From Bacteroidia bacterium (lineage in GTDB: Bacteria > Bacteroidota > Bacteroidia > NS11-12g > UBA9320), in contig JAGYJG010000001.1 of NCBI GenBank assembly GCA_018402155.1, forward strand, positions 2,344,627-2,408,626: a stretch of DNA of 64,000 nucleotides, in the 5' to 3' direction. The notes under the pieces are model-generated. The model had not been told where the DNA came from, did not search any database, and saw nothing but the letters and a program-made list of their open reading frames with translations. The translations under genes and the position numbers were made by a program. Shown one piece after another: positions 21,364 to 29,990 of the stretch (its first letter is position 1; each line of letters opens with the position of its first letter).

Positions 21364-22875
21364 TTAATATTCAAGTTTAAAGTAAACCCTTCTGTTCATT
21401 GCTCTGCCTTCTGCAGTACTATTGTCAGCTTGGGGTTGTGTCTCACCGTAGCCTATAGCGGTCATTCGGCTATCTTCTACACCGTTTGCTGCTAGGTATT
21501 CTTTTACGGCATTTGCCCTGTTTTGAGATAATGTAAGATTGGCAGCATCATCACCTTTGTCATCTGTATGTCCCTCAATGGTAACCCTTGCTTCGCTGTA
21601 TTCGTTCAGGATTTCAGCTAATTTATTAAGGTTTACAAAAGATTCCGCTTTCAGAATATTCTTACCACTTTCAAAATAAATACCTCTAGCTGCTAATTTG
21701 ATTTGCTCTTGCACCTCTTGTTTAATCTCTGGACAACCTTTGTTGGAAGCTAATCCCGGGGTAGCAGGGCACACATCTAGATGGTCATATACACCGTCAC
21801 CATCACTGTCTGGGCATCCTTCACCTTCTACAGTGCCTGGTAGTAGTGGGCATTTGTCTTCACTGTCTTGTATTCCATCTTTATCAGAGTCAGGACAGCC
21901 GTCAAATTCTTTGATACCTGGCACATCAGGGCATTTATCTTCAGAATCTGCTATACCATCTCCATCTTTATCATCTAGGGGACATCCATTATTATTTGCA
22001 GGGCCCTTCTGTTTAGGACATTTATCTTCTTCATTTACTACACCGTCTCCATCATCGTCTAGTGGGCATCCGTCAGCATCTACTTCGTATCCTTCTGGGG
22101 TTTTTGGACAAGCATCAAATTCGTCGTTTATGCCATCACCGTCAGAATCTTTAATTTTATAGGAAGATCTTCCATTTTCACCAAAATTGAATGCGAAACC
22201 TATTGAGTGATATAAGAAAATATCGTGCAGTGGTTTGTTTCCTTCTTGGGCATTATTCAATCTTGCGCCTGCTGGTGCATATGGTGAAGCGTCCATATTA
22301 TCGTCAAAGGTGTAGTTGAACTGTTGGCTCACTACTAAATCTAGTGCATCAGTGAACGCAAATTTAAAACCAAGACCAGCGTTCCAAGCCGATGAAAACC
22401 ACGTTCTATTTTGTGGATGTCTTACAGGAACAGTATATTCTGTGAATTTAGAGATGGATTGAGTAACACCCCAGCCTGCTCTCAAAAATGGCTTAAATCG
22501 AGCATCTTCATCCATAATATAACCGTTGGCAAACTTGTAAGTTACACCTAGCATGCCTTGCGTAACTCTCGATCTGAAACCAACACGAACATCCATGAGC
22601 AATCCCTCGTCGTACTGTTGCTTATAGAAACCGACATCTCCAGTAGATCCAAAAATACTTGCATCAAATGACGGATTTAAATAAATACTAAAAGCACCAC
22701 CAACTCCTTGATAGTCTGGGCTTTTCTGAAAATACAAAGCAGAGCCTAAGTCTCCGTGATATTCTTTCAATCCGCCATTTATTTCAAAGCCGAATTTTTT
22801 GTCGTATGACTGGGCATACAGTGTACCTCCGAAAATAAATAAGCTTAAAACGAGTGTGAGTATTTTTTTATTCAT
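21364..22875 (-). CDS. OmpA-family outer-membrane protein with TSP3 calcium-binding repeats
   Basis: 503 residues. A signal peptide (MNKKILTLVLSLFIFGGTLYAQ) is followed by an eight-strand-type barrel (to about residue 235). Five or six thrombospondin type-3 repeats then alternate DSDGDGINDEFDACP-like and DKDGDGIADSEDKCP-like units up to about residue 380. The C-terminal OmpA domain begins near GIYFESGK and contains VTIEGHTDDKGDDAANLTLS and SQNRANAVKEYL, with the conserved Asp and Arg that bind diaminopimelate in peptidoglycan, ending MNRRVYFKLEY. It ties the outer membrane to the wall; the rigid TSP3 linker probably binds calcium. The gene has its own terminator. Confidence 0.95.
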   Translation of the reverse strand: MNKKILTLVLSLFIFGGTLYAQSYDKKFGFEINGGLKEYHGDLGSALYFQKSPDYQGVGGAFSIYLNPSFDASIFGSTGDVGFYKQQYDEGLLMDVRVGFRSRVTQGMLGVTYKFANGYIMDEDARFKPFLRAGWGVTQSISKFTEYTVPVRHPQNRTWFSSAWNAGLGFKFAFTDALDLVVSQQFNYTFDDNMDASPYAPAGARLNNAQEGNKPLHDIFLYHSIGFAFNFGENGRSSYKIKDSDGDGINDEFDACPKTPEGYEVDADGCPLDDDGDGVVNEEDKCPKQKGPANNNGCPLDDKDGDGIADSEDKCPDVPGIKEFDGCPDSDKDGIQDSEDKCPLLPGTVEGEGCPDSDGDGVYDHLDVCPATPGLASNKGCPEIKQEVQEQIKLAARGIYFESGKNILKAESFVNLNKLAEILNEYSEARVTIEGHTDDKGDDAANLTLSQNRANAVKEYLAANGVEDSRMTAIGYGETQPQADNSTAEGRAMNRRVYFKLEY

Positions 22876-22957
22876 AAGTGTTATTTAGTTATAATTAATT
22901 TTAAAAAGTAAGCAATATTACATTAAATTGACAGAACTTAAAAATATTTTTCAAAAT

Positions 22958-23983
22958 CTAATTCCAAATTTTAGTGCCCTCACTGCAATTTTTACATATA
23001 TCGATGTTGCTACGGCTCTTTAATATCAGTCTTCTAAAGCGATTGTACTCTTCTCCATGCCATATTTTCATAAATGTCATATTTTGCATTTCACCTAGTC
23101 TATATGTAGCATCTTTATCAAAACAGCAAGGTACCACCTTCCCATCCCACGTGATGACACATCCTTGCCACATCCGCCAGCAGTGACTCAGTAGACCGTT
23201 TTTTATTTTGTAAGTCAAGCCACTCTTTTCGTATCGAGCGTACTTGGGGTTTTTGGGAAGTAGATCACTTCCGCTTTCAAAATTATATATCTGAGCTGTT
23301 TTTAACGCTAGATGATCTACGCCTACTTCTTTTGCTAGTAATTGTATTTCCTCTATTTCACCTTCATTGTGTCCAAAAACAATAAACTGCCAGATAATGA
23401 AAGGTGTCTTACTTTTCATTTTCTTCTTCCATTGTACTATATTCTTGGTTCCTGTTATTACTTTATCCAAGCTGCCACCTATGCGGTATTTTCCGTAGCT
23501 CTCCTGCTTTACCCCATCTATTGAAATTATCAATCTGCTTAATCCACTTTCTATTGTTTTTTTGCAATTTTCGTCGGTAAGGTAGTGCGCATTTGTACTG
23601 GTGGCGGTGTATATGCGGTGTTTGGTGGCGTAGCTAACCATATCTGTAAAATGCTGATTTAAATAAGGTTCTCCCTGAAAATAATAGGTAATATAAGTCA
23701 GTTGTTTATGTAGTTGGTCTATCACCATTTTGTTGAGCTCTGGTTGCAGCATGCCTATGGGTCGGCTAAAAGACCGAAGGCCGCTTGGGCATTCTGGGCA
23801 TCTAAGATTGCAGCTAGTAGTTGGCTCCAGCGATAATGACACGGGTAAACCTCTGTGGTAGTTTTTTTTGCTTATTTTACTAATATGATACGATAAAAAA
23901 AGTTGTATAGCATTCCAAAGACGGTGGGGCCTGAGTGTGGAGAGATAAATCTGTGCATCTTGTATTTGGGCTATACTTGGCAT
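22958..23983 (-). CDS. Radical SAM protein with SPASM domain
   Basis: 341 residues. The radical SAM cluster motif CxxxCxxC is Cys58, Cys62 and Cys65 (TSCNLRCPECPSG). A GEPYLN motif follows, then a TIM-barrel region. The C-terminal SPASM part supplies further cluster cysteines (SHCWRMWQGC, VVPCCFDK, ICKNCSEG). Such proteins use SAM-derived radicals to modify peptides, sugars or carrier molecules. No precursor peptide is visible nearby, so the substrate is unknown. It lies four bases after the neighbouring small membrane protein gene and ends 83 bases before ompA starts. Confidence 0.9.
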   Translation of the reverse strand: MPSIAQIQDAQIYLSTLRPHRLWNAIQLFLSYHISKISKKNYHRGLPVSLSLEPTTSCNLRCPECPSGLRSFSRPIGMLQPELNKMVIDQLHKQLTYITYYFQGEPYLNQHFTDMVSYATKHRIYTATSTNAHYLTDENCKKTIESGLSRLIISIDGVKQESYGKYRIGGSLDKVITGTKNIVQWKKKMKSKTPFIIWQFIVFGHNEGEIEEIQLLAKEVGVDHLALKTAQIYNFESGSDLLPKNPKYARYEKSGLTYKIKNGLLSHCWRMWQGCVITWDGKVVPCCFDKDATYRLGEMQNMTFMKIWHGEEYNRFRRLILKSRSNIDICKNCSEGTKIWN

Positions 23984-23987
23984 ACAA

Positions 23988-24464
23988 TCAGATAAAACTC
24001 CTTCTTTTTTTGTATATGAAAAAGCTCACTACTAGTGTATATACAAAAGGAAACGTGGCCATAGACCATCCACTGATGCTTGCTCCGTGCCAGTAAAATA
24101 CCCCTCCAATGCCAAATACCATGCCTGCTAAAAAAAGATGAATGCCAAGTTTGGATTTTCTGCGAAGAAAAATGGATCCTAGTAATGCAATGAGCCCTCC
24201 CACTGTTTTTAGTAATGAGCTCGCTTTGTACTTATACTCGGTAAGGCGCGTTTCTATATCATTGCTGAAAGTGCGAAACACAGAAGCCATTTCTGTGTTT
24301 TCTAGCGTCTCCTGTTGTATTTCTATGGCTTGAAGTAGTGATTCTTTTAGTAAACTCACCTCCTCGGGGTTTTGGTAAGCGGTATAGTTGCTCACTACCC
24401 AAAATGCTGTAAAAAAGGTAAGTAAAAATCCCCCGAAGCGATATAATCTACTAACTGGATGCAT
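23988..24464 (-). CDS. Membrane protein of unknown function
   Basis: 158 residues from ATG 24464. An N-terminal membrane helix (FGGFLLTFFTAFWVVSNYTA) is followed by a long charged helix (residues 30-80, likely coiled coil, NPEEVSLLKESLLQAIEIQQ) and three more membrane helices, the first containing GGLIALLGSIFLRRK. A weak alternative start at 24515 would add 17 residues. No family is recognised. It is probably cotranscribed with the radical SAM gene (4-base gap). Confidence 0.7.
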   Translation of the reverse strand: MHPVSRLYRFGGFLLTFFTAFWVVSNYTAYQNPEEVSLLKESLLQAIEIQQETLENTEMASVFRTFSNDIETRLTEYKYKASSLLKTVGGLIALLGSIFLRRKSKLGIHLFLAGMVFGIGGVFYWHGASISGWSMATFPFVYTLVVSFFIYKKRRSFI

Positions 24465-24838
24465 CGCGCAAAGAAAGTATAAAAAAGTTGTTCGTTCGTA
24501 ATAACACCAAAACAACTACACAATTTGTAGAGACAAAATAAAGCGTATTATCTTTTGGGGTCTTAATCTTTTCAGGCTACCTTTACACGTGATTTCGATT
24601 ATTAGTTTTTGCTCAAACGCGACATTAAATAGTCCTCTGTGGCACTCTGTTTGTTTTTGGAATAGTAAAATGCTCTTTTATGTAATTAACCAGAAAAGGC
24701 GACTTGGTTTTAGTGTGCTACATTAAGCCAGACCAACCCAGTAAACTGTTGTATAAAAACGAAACCTAAATAGAATAATCGGACTCAGGTTTTATAGATA
24801 CATTTTTTTAACCCATTATCAATTCATAGTTCATTAAT
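24465..24838. other. Divergent intergenic stretch
   Basis: It must hold the promoters of the minus-strand membrane protein and the plus-strand gene at 24839. No gene or clear TAnnTTTG box found. Confidence 0.4.
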
Positions 24839-25147
24839 ATGCTAAAAGATTTTACCACAAATACAGAGTTCGCATTGACTGATATCATAGCTCAAATGGA
24901 AAAAGAACTGCAAATGAGCGGCGAGAATCACATTTTTTCGGCTACCACCCCTAGTAGTTTGATACATGAGCTAGCAGATTATCTCGACGGAATGCAAAGT
25001 GGTGTAAGGATTTCCAACCTTTTCTATCGTATTGACGTAAATCCTAATGAAGCAAAAGCAAATCTGCCATACTACAATGCATTGGCCGAATTGGCTTGGA
25101 ATCGAGTTTTTAAAAAAATATGGATCAAAAAAAGATACCGTAGCTAA
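24839..25147 (+). CDS. Conserved hypothetical protein
   Basis: 102 residues, soluble, starting MLKDFTTNTEFALTDIIAQM. HELADYLDGMQSGVRISNLFYR in the middle and YYNALAELAWNRVFKKIW at the end look like a small helical protein. I recall similar stand-alone genes in Bacteroidota but no named domain. It is convergent with the MBOAT gene 23 bases away. Confidence 0.6.
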   Translation: MLKDFTTNTEFALTDIIAQMEKELQMSGENHIFSATTPSSLIHELADYLDGMQSGVRISNLFYRIDVNPNEAKANLPYYNALAELAWNRVFKKIWIKKRYRS

Positions 25148-25170
25148 AAAGTACCGCTTGTGCCCCTAGA

Positions 25171-26679
25171 TTAGAATTGAAAGTATATAAAGGGTTGTAA
25201 CTCTGCAGAAGTAGCTTGGTAAATGATGAAAACTACGACAACAAAACTTACTATTTTGACGTATAGTGGAGTTTCAGTAAACCATGATATTATACGATCT
25301 TTTAGTTTACTTGGTGCTAAATGAGTCACAAACCCTAAAAGAATTAACGCAAAAACTTTCCAATAACCTACTATGCGTGAAAGAATGCCATAGCTATCAA
25401 AGTTTGTGAATATATTTTCGAGCATTAGGCCTACAGTTGCCATATCATTTGCTCTAAAATACAGCCAGCAAAATGTAACAAAGTGAAAGGTGAGAAGCTG
25501 GGCAAAAACTTTTCCGACTGTGGTGCTTGACATATTAAAATATTTGGACCAAAAGCGATGTACTGCTAAACCAATTCCATGGAGTGCACCCCATACAATA
25601 AATTTGATTGCAGCACCGTGCCATAAACCGCCTAGCACCATGGTAATCAGCAGGTTGAAATAAGTTCTGATTTTACCTCTTTTATTGCCACCAAGCGAGA
25701 TGTATAAATAATCTCTAAGCCAAGTGCTGAGTGAAATGTGCCATCGTCTCCAAAAATCAGTTAGGCTCTGTGCTTTATATGGACTGTTAAAATTTATAGG
25801 CAATTTGAAACCAAGCAGAGCAGCCAAACCTATAGCAATGTCAGAATAACCAGAAAAGTCGCAATATATCTGGATACTGTATCCGTAGACAGCCATAAGG
25901 TTCATAAAACCACTGTAGACTTCCGGAGTTTCAAAAACACGATCAACAAAGTTTACGGAGATATAATCGCTAATAACCACTTTCTTGAAAAGACCTGCAA
26001 TGATCAAAAAAACGGCATGACCAAAATCGTTTCGACTGAGGTAATACGGCCGTTTTATCTGCGGCAAAAAATCTGAAGCTCTTACAATAGGTCCTGCAAC
26101 TAGCTGCGGAAAAAAACTGACAAAAAAAGCAAAGTCGAAAATATTGCGGCACGGTTTTATGCTTCCTCTATACAAGTCTATGCTGTAGCTCAACGTCTGA
26201 AAGGTGTAAAATGAAATGCCCACAGGCAATACAATGTCATATACATCAAACGTAGCTCCGAAGGTACCATTGGCAAATGCTGCTAAAAAATTTACAGCTT
26301 TAAAACTTGTACCAAACCATCCATTAATGCTTTCCACTAAAAAGAATGAGTACTTAAAAAATGCAAGTAAACCTAGATTAGTGAGCAGGCTTATTCCAAG
26401 ATAAAGCCGCTTTTGCCATGCGTGCTTAGATTGATGTATTCCGATACCTACTGCATAGTCTATAGCAGTACTAAAAAGCAATAAAAAAAAATACAGCCCG
26501 CTACACTTGTAGTAAAAAAAGAGACTAAATAAAAGTAGATAGATATTGCGTACGCGCAGGTGCTTGTGAAGTAAAGTGTATCCCACAAACATGATACTAA
26601 ACAAAAACAAAAAGAAATACTGATTGAATAATAGCGGTTGCTTATCAGAGAATTCTAGTATGTGCTTCCAGCTCTGCAT
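25171..26679 (-). CDS. MBOAT-family O-acyltransferase (AlgI-like)
   Basis: 502 residues with about eleven membrane helices. The MBOAT signature DFWRRWHISLSTWLRDYLYI and the active-site histidine in GGLWHGAAIKFIVWG are present, as is FVSFFPQLVAGPIVRASDFL. Proteins of this type move acetyl groups across the inner membrane and load them on alginate, peptidoglycan or other polysaccharides. The gene starts three bases after the stop of an SGNH hydrolase/transferase gene, matching the two-part PatA/PatB or AlgI/AlgX arrangement. Upstream manC and kdsD suggest a surface sugar polymer as target; that link is inference. Confidence 0.92.
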   Translation of the reverse strand: MQSWKHILEFSDKQPLLFNQYFFLFLFSIMFVGYTLLHKHLRVRNIYLLLFSLFFYYKCSGLYFFLLLFSTAIDYAVGIGIHQSKHAWQKRLYLGISLLTNLGLLAFFKYSFFLVESINGWFGTSFKAVNFLAAFANGTFGATFDVYDIVLPVGISFYTFQTLSYSIDLYRGSIKPCRNIFDFAFFVSFFPQLVAGPIVRASDFLPQIKRPYYLSRNDFGHAVFLIIAGLFKKVVISDYISVNFVDRVFETPEVYSGFMNLMAVYGYSIQIYCDFSGYSDIAIGLAALLGFKLPINFNSPYKAQSLTDFWRRWHISLSTWLRDYLYISLGGNKRGKIRTYFNLLITMVLGGLWHGAAIKFIVWGALHGIGLAVHRFWSKYFNMSSTTVGKVFAQLLTFHFVTFCWLYFRANDMATVGLMLENIFTNFDSYGILSRIVGYWKVFALILLGFVTHLAPSKLKDRIISWFTETPLYVKIVSFVVVVFIIYQATSAELQPFIYFQF

Positions 26680-26682
26680 ATC

Positions 26683-27834
26683 TCATTCGTATTTAGGGTA
26701 TCCTTGCATCAGTGCTTGGTATAGCATATCTCCCTGCTTTATATAACCAGGTATTGTAAAATGAATCAAATCAGCGTGTGCTAAGTTTTCTTTTTTCCAT
26801 TGGAGAATGGAGTTTTTTCCACCCATCGCCTCATACAAATCCCATACGGCTACATCAAGTTCTATAGCCAATTGTAGCATAGCTTGGCGGAGGGGTGCCA
26901 CATTCTTATTGTGATATTTTCTCCGGTAATGGTGATCTGGTGGAGTGGTAAGTAAAATGGCCACATTTGGATTCAATCGTCGGATTCTTGCTATGAGGTT
27001 GCGATAGTCATCTGTGAGGCAACTAGCGCAAAACGAGGACGTACTGCTGTAGCTGTCATTGGTGCCAAAACTCACTATAACGAGTGAAGTGTTTAGCGCT
27101 GCTATTTGATTTTCAAAACGAGTACTCCGCAAGTATTGCGCTACAGTGCTACCGTTAATACCCAAAGCGTGGTACAAAATACCCGGGTGGTCATTCTCTA
27201 AGACAAGCCCCTGCAAGGCTGGAATATTGCCGTTTGTTGGAGCCGGCACAAAGGTGACACGGTCTTGCGATTTTTCAAATAAGATAACCCTATTTTCTTG
27301 CTCTTTATGCAAGAAAAAATGACCAGAAATATTTTGGGGTAAAAAACTGCTACTAGTGTCTAAAAAAGTTATTTTGGTGAAAGAGGCCTCGGTTTGGGCT
27401 TTGGTAGCCACGTCTATGGTAAATGATGAATTTTCACTAGGAATCACCGTAAAACCAGCTAAACCAGTGGTACAATCGGCGTAGTTTTTTTTAATTTGGC
27501 AAGCCTGCCAAGATCCTGTATGGCTAAATAATACATCAAGCGCACCGCCACTGCCAGCTATCTCATACGGAAAAACAAATCCTCTTCCCGCATTGCCAAA
27601 GGTATGCTGCATTTTTTTGCGAACTTCCCCAGAAAAGAAGTCAGACTGAATATGCGAATCACCTATATGCACAATTGAAACCCTGCTAGTATCCTTTTGT
27701 ATAGCGCTTAGTTGCGTATAAAAAGAATGTAAAGCAGCTATATTATAGATGGCGTTTTGATTAGAAGGCACAAATTCTCGCGGCGAGAAACCGAACAAGA
27801 AAAAGAGCAGTATAGGCACAAAAGCCTTTTTCAT
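26683..27834 (-). CDS. SGNH/GDSL-type esterase or O-acetyltransferase
   Basis: 383 residues with a signal peptide (MKKAFVPILLFFLFGFSP). Block I is IVHIGDSHIQSDFF, with the nucleophile Ser in GDSH. Block III is VSFGTNDSY and block V DLIHFTIPGY, giving the catalytic Asp-x-x-His. A beta-rich insertion separates blocks I and III. It is periplasmic. Next to the MBOAT gene it most probably transfers acetyl groups delivered by that membrane protein, although simple esterase activity cannot be excluded. It begins one base after manC ends. Confidence 0.88.
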   Translation of the reverse strand: MKKAFVPILLFFLFGFSPREFVPSNQNAIYNIAALHSFYTQLSAIQKDTSRVSIVHIGDSHIQSDFFSGEVRKKMQHTFGNAGRGFVFPYEIAGSGGALDVLFSHTGSWQACQIKKNYADCTTGLAGFTVIPSENSSFTIDVATKAQTEASFTKITFLDTSSSFLPQNISGHFFLHKEQENRVILFEKSQDRVTFVPAPTNGNIPALQGLVLENDHPGILYHALGINGSTVAQYLRSTRFENQIAALNTSLVIVSFGTNDSYSSTSSFCASCLTDDYRNLIARIRRLNPNVAILLTTPPDHHYRRKYHNKNVAPLRQAMLQLAIELDVAVWDLYEAMGGKNSILQWKKENLAHADLIHFTIPGYIKQGDMLYQALMQGYPKYE

Positions 27835-28926
27835 TTAGCTATACTTATTGGTATATTTTTTGGCTATATCAGAGGCTATTTTTTTAACCTCTTGCTCTTG
27901 GTCCACTTTGCAAATGAGCAAAGCGTCTTCTGTATCTACTACAAAATAACCATCCAAATCTTTGATAACTACTAGTTTCTTTTTGTCGCTCACCACCAAG
28001 TTATTCTGTGCATTTATAGCTTCCAAATCTACATTCAAGGTTGTATTGTTTGTATCAGCTTCTGTCGTCAGTTCTTCGTGTACACTTTTCCACGTACCTA
28101 GGTCACTCCACCCAAACTCCGATGGTAGCACATACACATTATCTGCTTTTTCTAGCAGACCATTATCTATGCTAATACTTTGTATTTGTGTGTAAATACG
28201 CTCTATGTGTTGCTTTTCTATGGCAGTATTATATGCGCCTTTACCTTCTCCAAAAGTAAGATTGAGCTCAGGCAAATGTTCGTTTAAGGCTTTTAAAATA
28301 CTTCTGGCACTCCATACAAACATGCCGCTATTCCATAAAAAGTCGCCACTTTCTAAAAATTTCTCAGCCAGATCTATAGGAGGTTTTTCAGTGAAGGTTT
28401 TTACTTTATTGATACCTTTGGCTACTTCTTTTTCCTCAAATTGGATATAGCCATATCCCGTATCTGGTCGATGTGGTTTTAAACCTAAAGTGATGAGGGC
28501 ATCATTCTCTTTGGCATATAGGTGTGCTTTATGCATTTGCTCAATAAAAATAGCTGTTTCTTTAATGAGATGATCGCTAGGAGCTACTATAATGACAGCG
28601 TCTTCGTTTAGCTCGGCTATTTTGTGAGCGGCATATGCAACGCAAGCAGCCGTATTTTTTCCCATGGGTTCTCCCAATAGTTGGTTTGGCCCAATTTCTG
28701 GCAATTGATTGCTTACTAGGCTTCTGTAATCTTCATTAGCTATAATGTAAATATTCTCTTTGGGCACTATTTTCGTGTAGCGCTCGTATGCCTCTTGTAT
28801 TAGAGTCTTGCCAGTTCCCAAAATATCGATGAACTGCTTTGGCTTGTTTGTTCGGCTTACAGGCCAAAACCTGCTGCCTATACCGCCAGCTAGTATTACT
28901 GCGTATGTATCTTTTAGTACTGTCAT
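27835..28926 (-). CDS. manC: Mannose-1-phosphate guanylyltransferase
   Basis: It makes GDP-mannose from mannose-1-phosphate and GTP. The signature VILAGGIGSRFWPVSRTNKP with KQF is at residues 10-32; PSDHLI, FTEKPP, WNSGMFVW and SDLGTWKSVHEEL follow in order. At 363 residues it has the nucleotidyltransferase part only, without the isomerase cupin domain of long ManC enzymes, as is usual in Bacteroidota. Its ATG overlaps the stop of kdsD (ATGA). GDP-mannose feeds mannose or fucose branches of surface polysaccharides. Confidence 0.95.
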   Translation of the reverse strand: MTVLKDTYAVILAGGIGSRFWPVSRTNKPKQFIDILGTGKTLIQEAYERYTKIVPKENIYIIANEDYRSLVSNQLPEIGPNQLLGEPMGKNTAACVAYAAHKIAELNEDAVIIVAPSDHLIKETAIFIEQMHKAHLYAKENDALITLGLKPHRPDTGYGYIQFEEKEVAKGINKVKTFTEKPPIDLAEKFLESGDFLWNSGMFVWSARSILKALNEHLPELNLTFGEGKGAYNTAIEKQHIERIYTQIQSISIDNGLLEKADNVYVLPSEFGWSDLGTWKSVHEELTTEADTNNTTLNVDLEAINAQNNLVVSDKKKLVVIKDLDGYFVVDTEDALLICKVDQEQEVKKIASDIAKKYTNKYS

Positions 28927-29891
28927 ATTAACCCTTCTCGTATTAAATCTTGTATGTGTATCACACCCATTGGTTTCGTATGTTCTGCCAATATGATGTG
29001 GTTTATTTTATGGTTTTTTATAAATGTTACACCGTCTATAGCCAGTGTGTCAGGAGGTATAGTTTTGGGATTTGCAGTCATAATGCTCTCCGCTGTAAAA
29101 TTTCGTATATCTGTGTGCTTGGAAAGCATTCTTCTTAGATCACCGTCAGTAATTATTCCTTGCAGCGTTTGGTTTTTGTCTACTACTAGTACTGCACCCA
29201 TTCTTCCTTTGGTCATGGCCATAATGCATTCTGCAATTTTAGCTTTAGTCTCTATTAGCGGCATTTCATTTTGTGCGGCAATATCTGCTACGGTGAGGTA
29301 CAATCTTTTGCCAAGCGCTCCGCCGGGGTGGTACTTTGCAAAGTCGTTGGATTTAAATTCCCTACATTTTATTAATGCTACGGCAAGCGCATCTCCCATG
29401 GCCATTTGAGCAGTAGTACTAGTAGTAGGTGCTAGGTTGTTGGGGCAGGCTTCAGTTTCTACGGTCGTGTCTAGCATATAATTGCAATGCTCAGCAAGGT
29501 AAGAATGTACATTGCCAGTTATAGCAACTAGCGTATTGTCTCCCCTCAAAATAAGCGGTACTAGCGCTTTTATTTCTGGGCTATTACCACTTTTGGATAT
29601 ACAAATAACGGTGTCGCCTTTTTGTACCATGCCCAAATCGCCGTGTATGGCATCTGCAGCGTGCATAAAAAGAGCTGGAGTGCCAGTACTATTGAAAGTA
29701 GCGACTATTTTCTGCCCAATAATGGCGCTTTTACCTATGCCTGTAACGACCACTCTACCGTTTGAGTCCAAAATAGTGTGAATGATATGTACAAAACTGT
29801 CTGTTAATAAATGAGTTAGCCTTTTAAGGCTTTCGCTTTCTAGCAAAAGAGTATCTTTTGCAACTTTTAGTATTTCGGTAGAATTTAACAC
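28923..29891 (-). CDS. kdsD: Arabinose-5-phosphate isomerase (KpsF/GutQ family)
   Basis: It interconverts ribulose-5-phosphate and arabinose-5-phosphate, the first step to KDO for lipopolysaccharide. An N-terminal SIS domain (VVVTGIGKSAIIGQKIVATF, FMHAADAIHGDLGMV, ICISKSGNSPEIKAL) is followed by two CBS domains (from about residue 205, with MGAVLVVDKNQTLQGIITDG). The 322 residues are typical. It is the first gene of the kdsD-manC-SGNH-MBOAT operon and is divergent from recQ. Confidence 0.95.
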   Translation of the reverse strand: MLNSTEILKVAKDTLLLESESLKRLTHLLTDSFVHIIHTILDSNGRVVVTGIGKSAIIGQKIVATFNSTGTPALFMHAADAIHGDLGMVQKGDTVICISKSGNSPEIKALVPLILRGDNTLVAITGNVHSYLAEHCNYMLDTTVETEACPNNLAPTTSTTAQMAMGDALAVALIKCREFKSNDFAKYHPGGALGKRLYLTVADIAAQNEMPLIETKAKIAECIMAMTKGRMGAVLVVDKNQTLQGIITDGDLRRMLSKHTDIRNFTAESIMTANPKTIPPDTLAIDGVTFIKNHKINHIILAEHTKPMGVIHIQDLIREGLI

Positions 29892-29990
29892 GATATTTGC
29901 CGCAAATTAAAAAATTTATTTCTTCAAGTGGTAAAAAGAGTACTATATTAGTCACTTATTTAGAAGATTATTAGAATACAGTAAAAAAAA

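Noticed and set aside
21698..22162. 154-codon plus-strand frame rich in Ser and Pro
   Set aside because: It is the shadow of the TSP3 repeats of the OmpA gene on the other strand.
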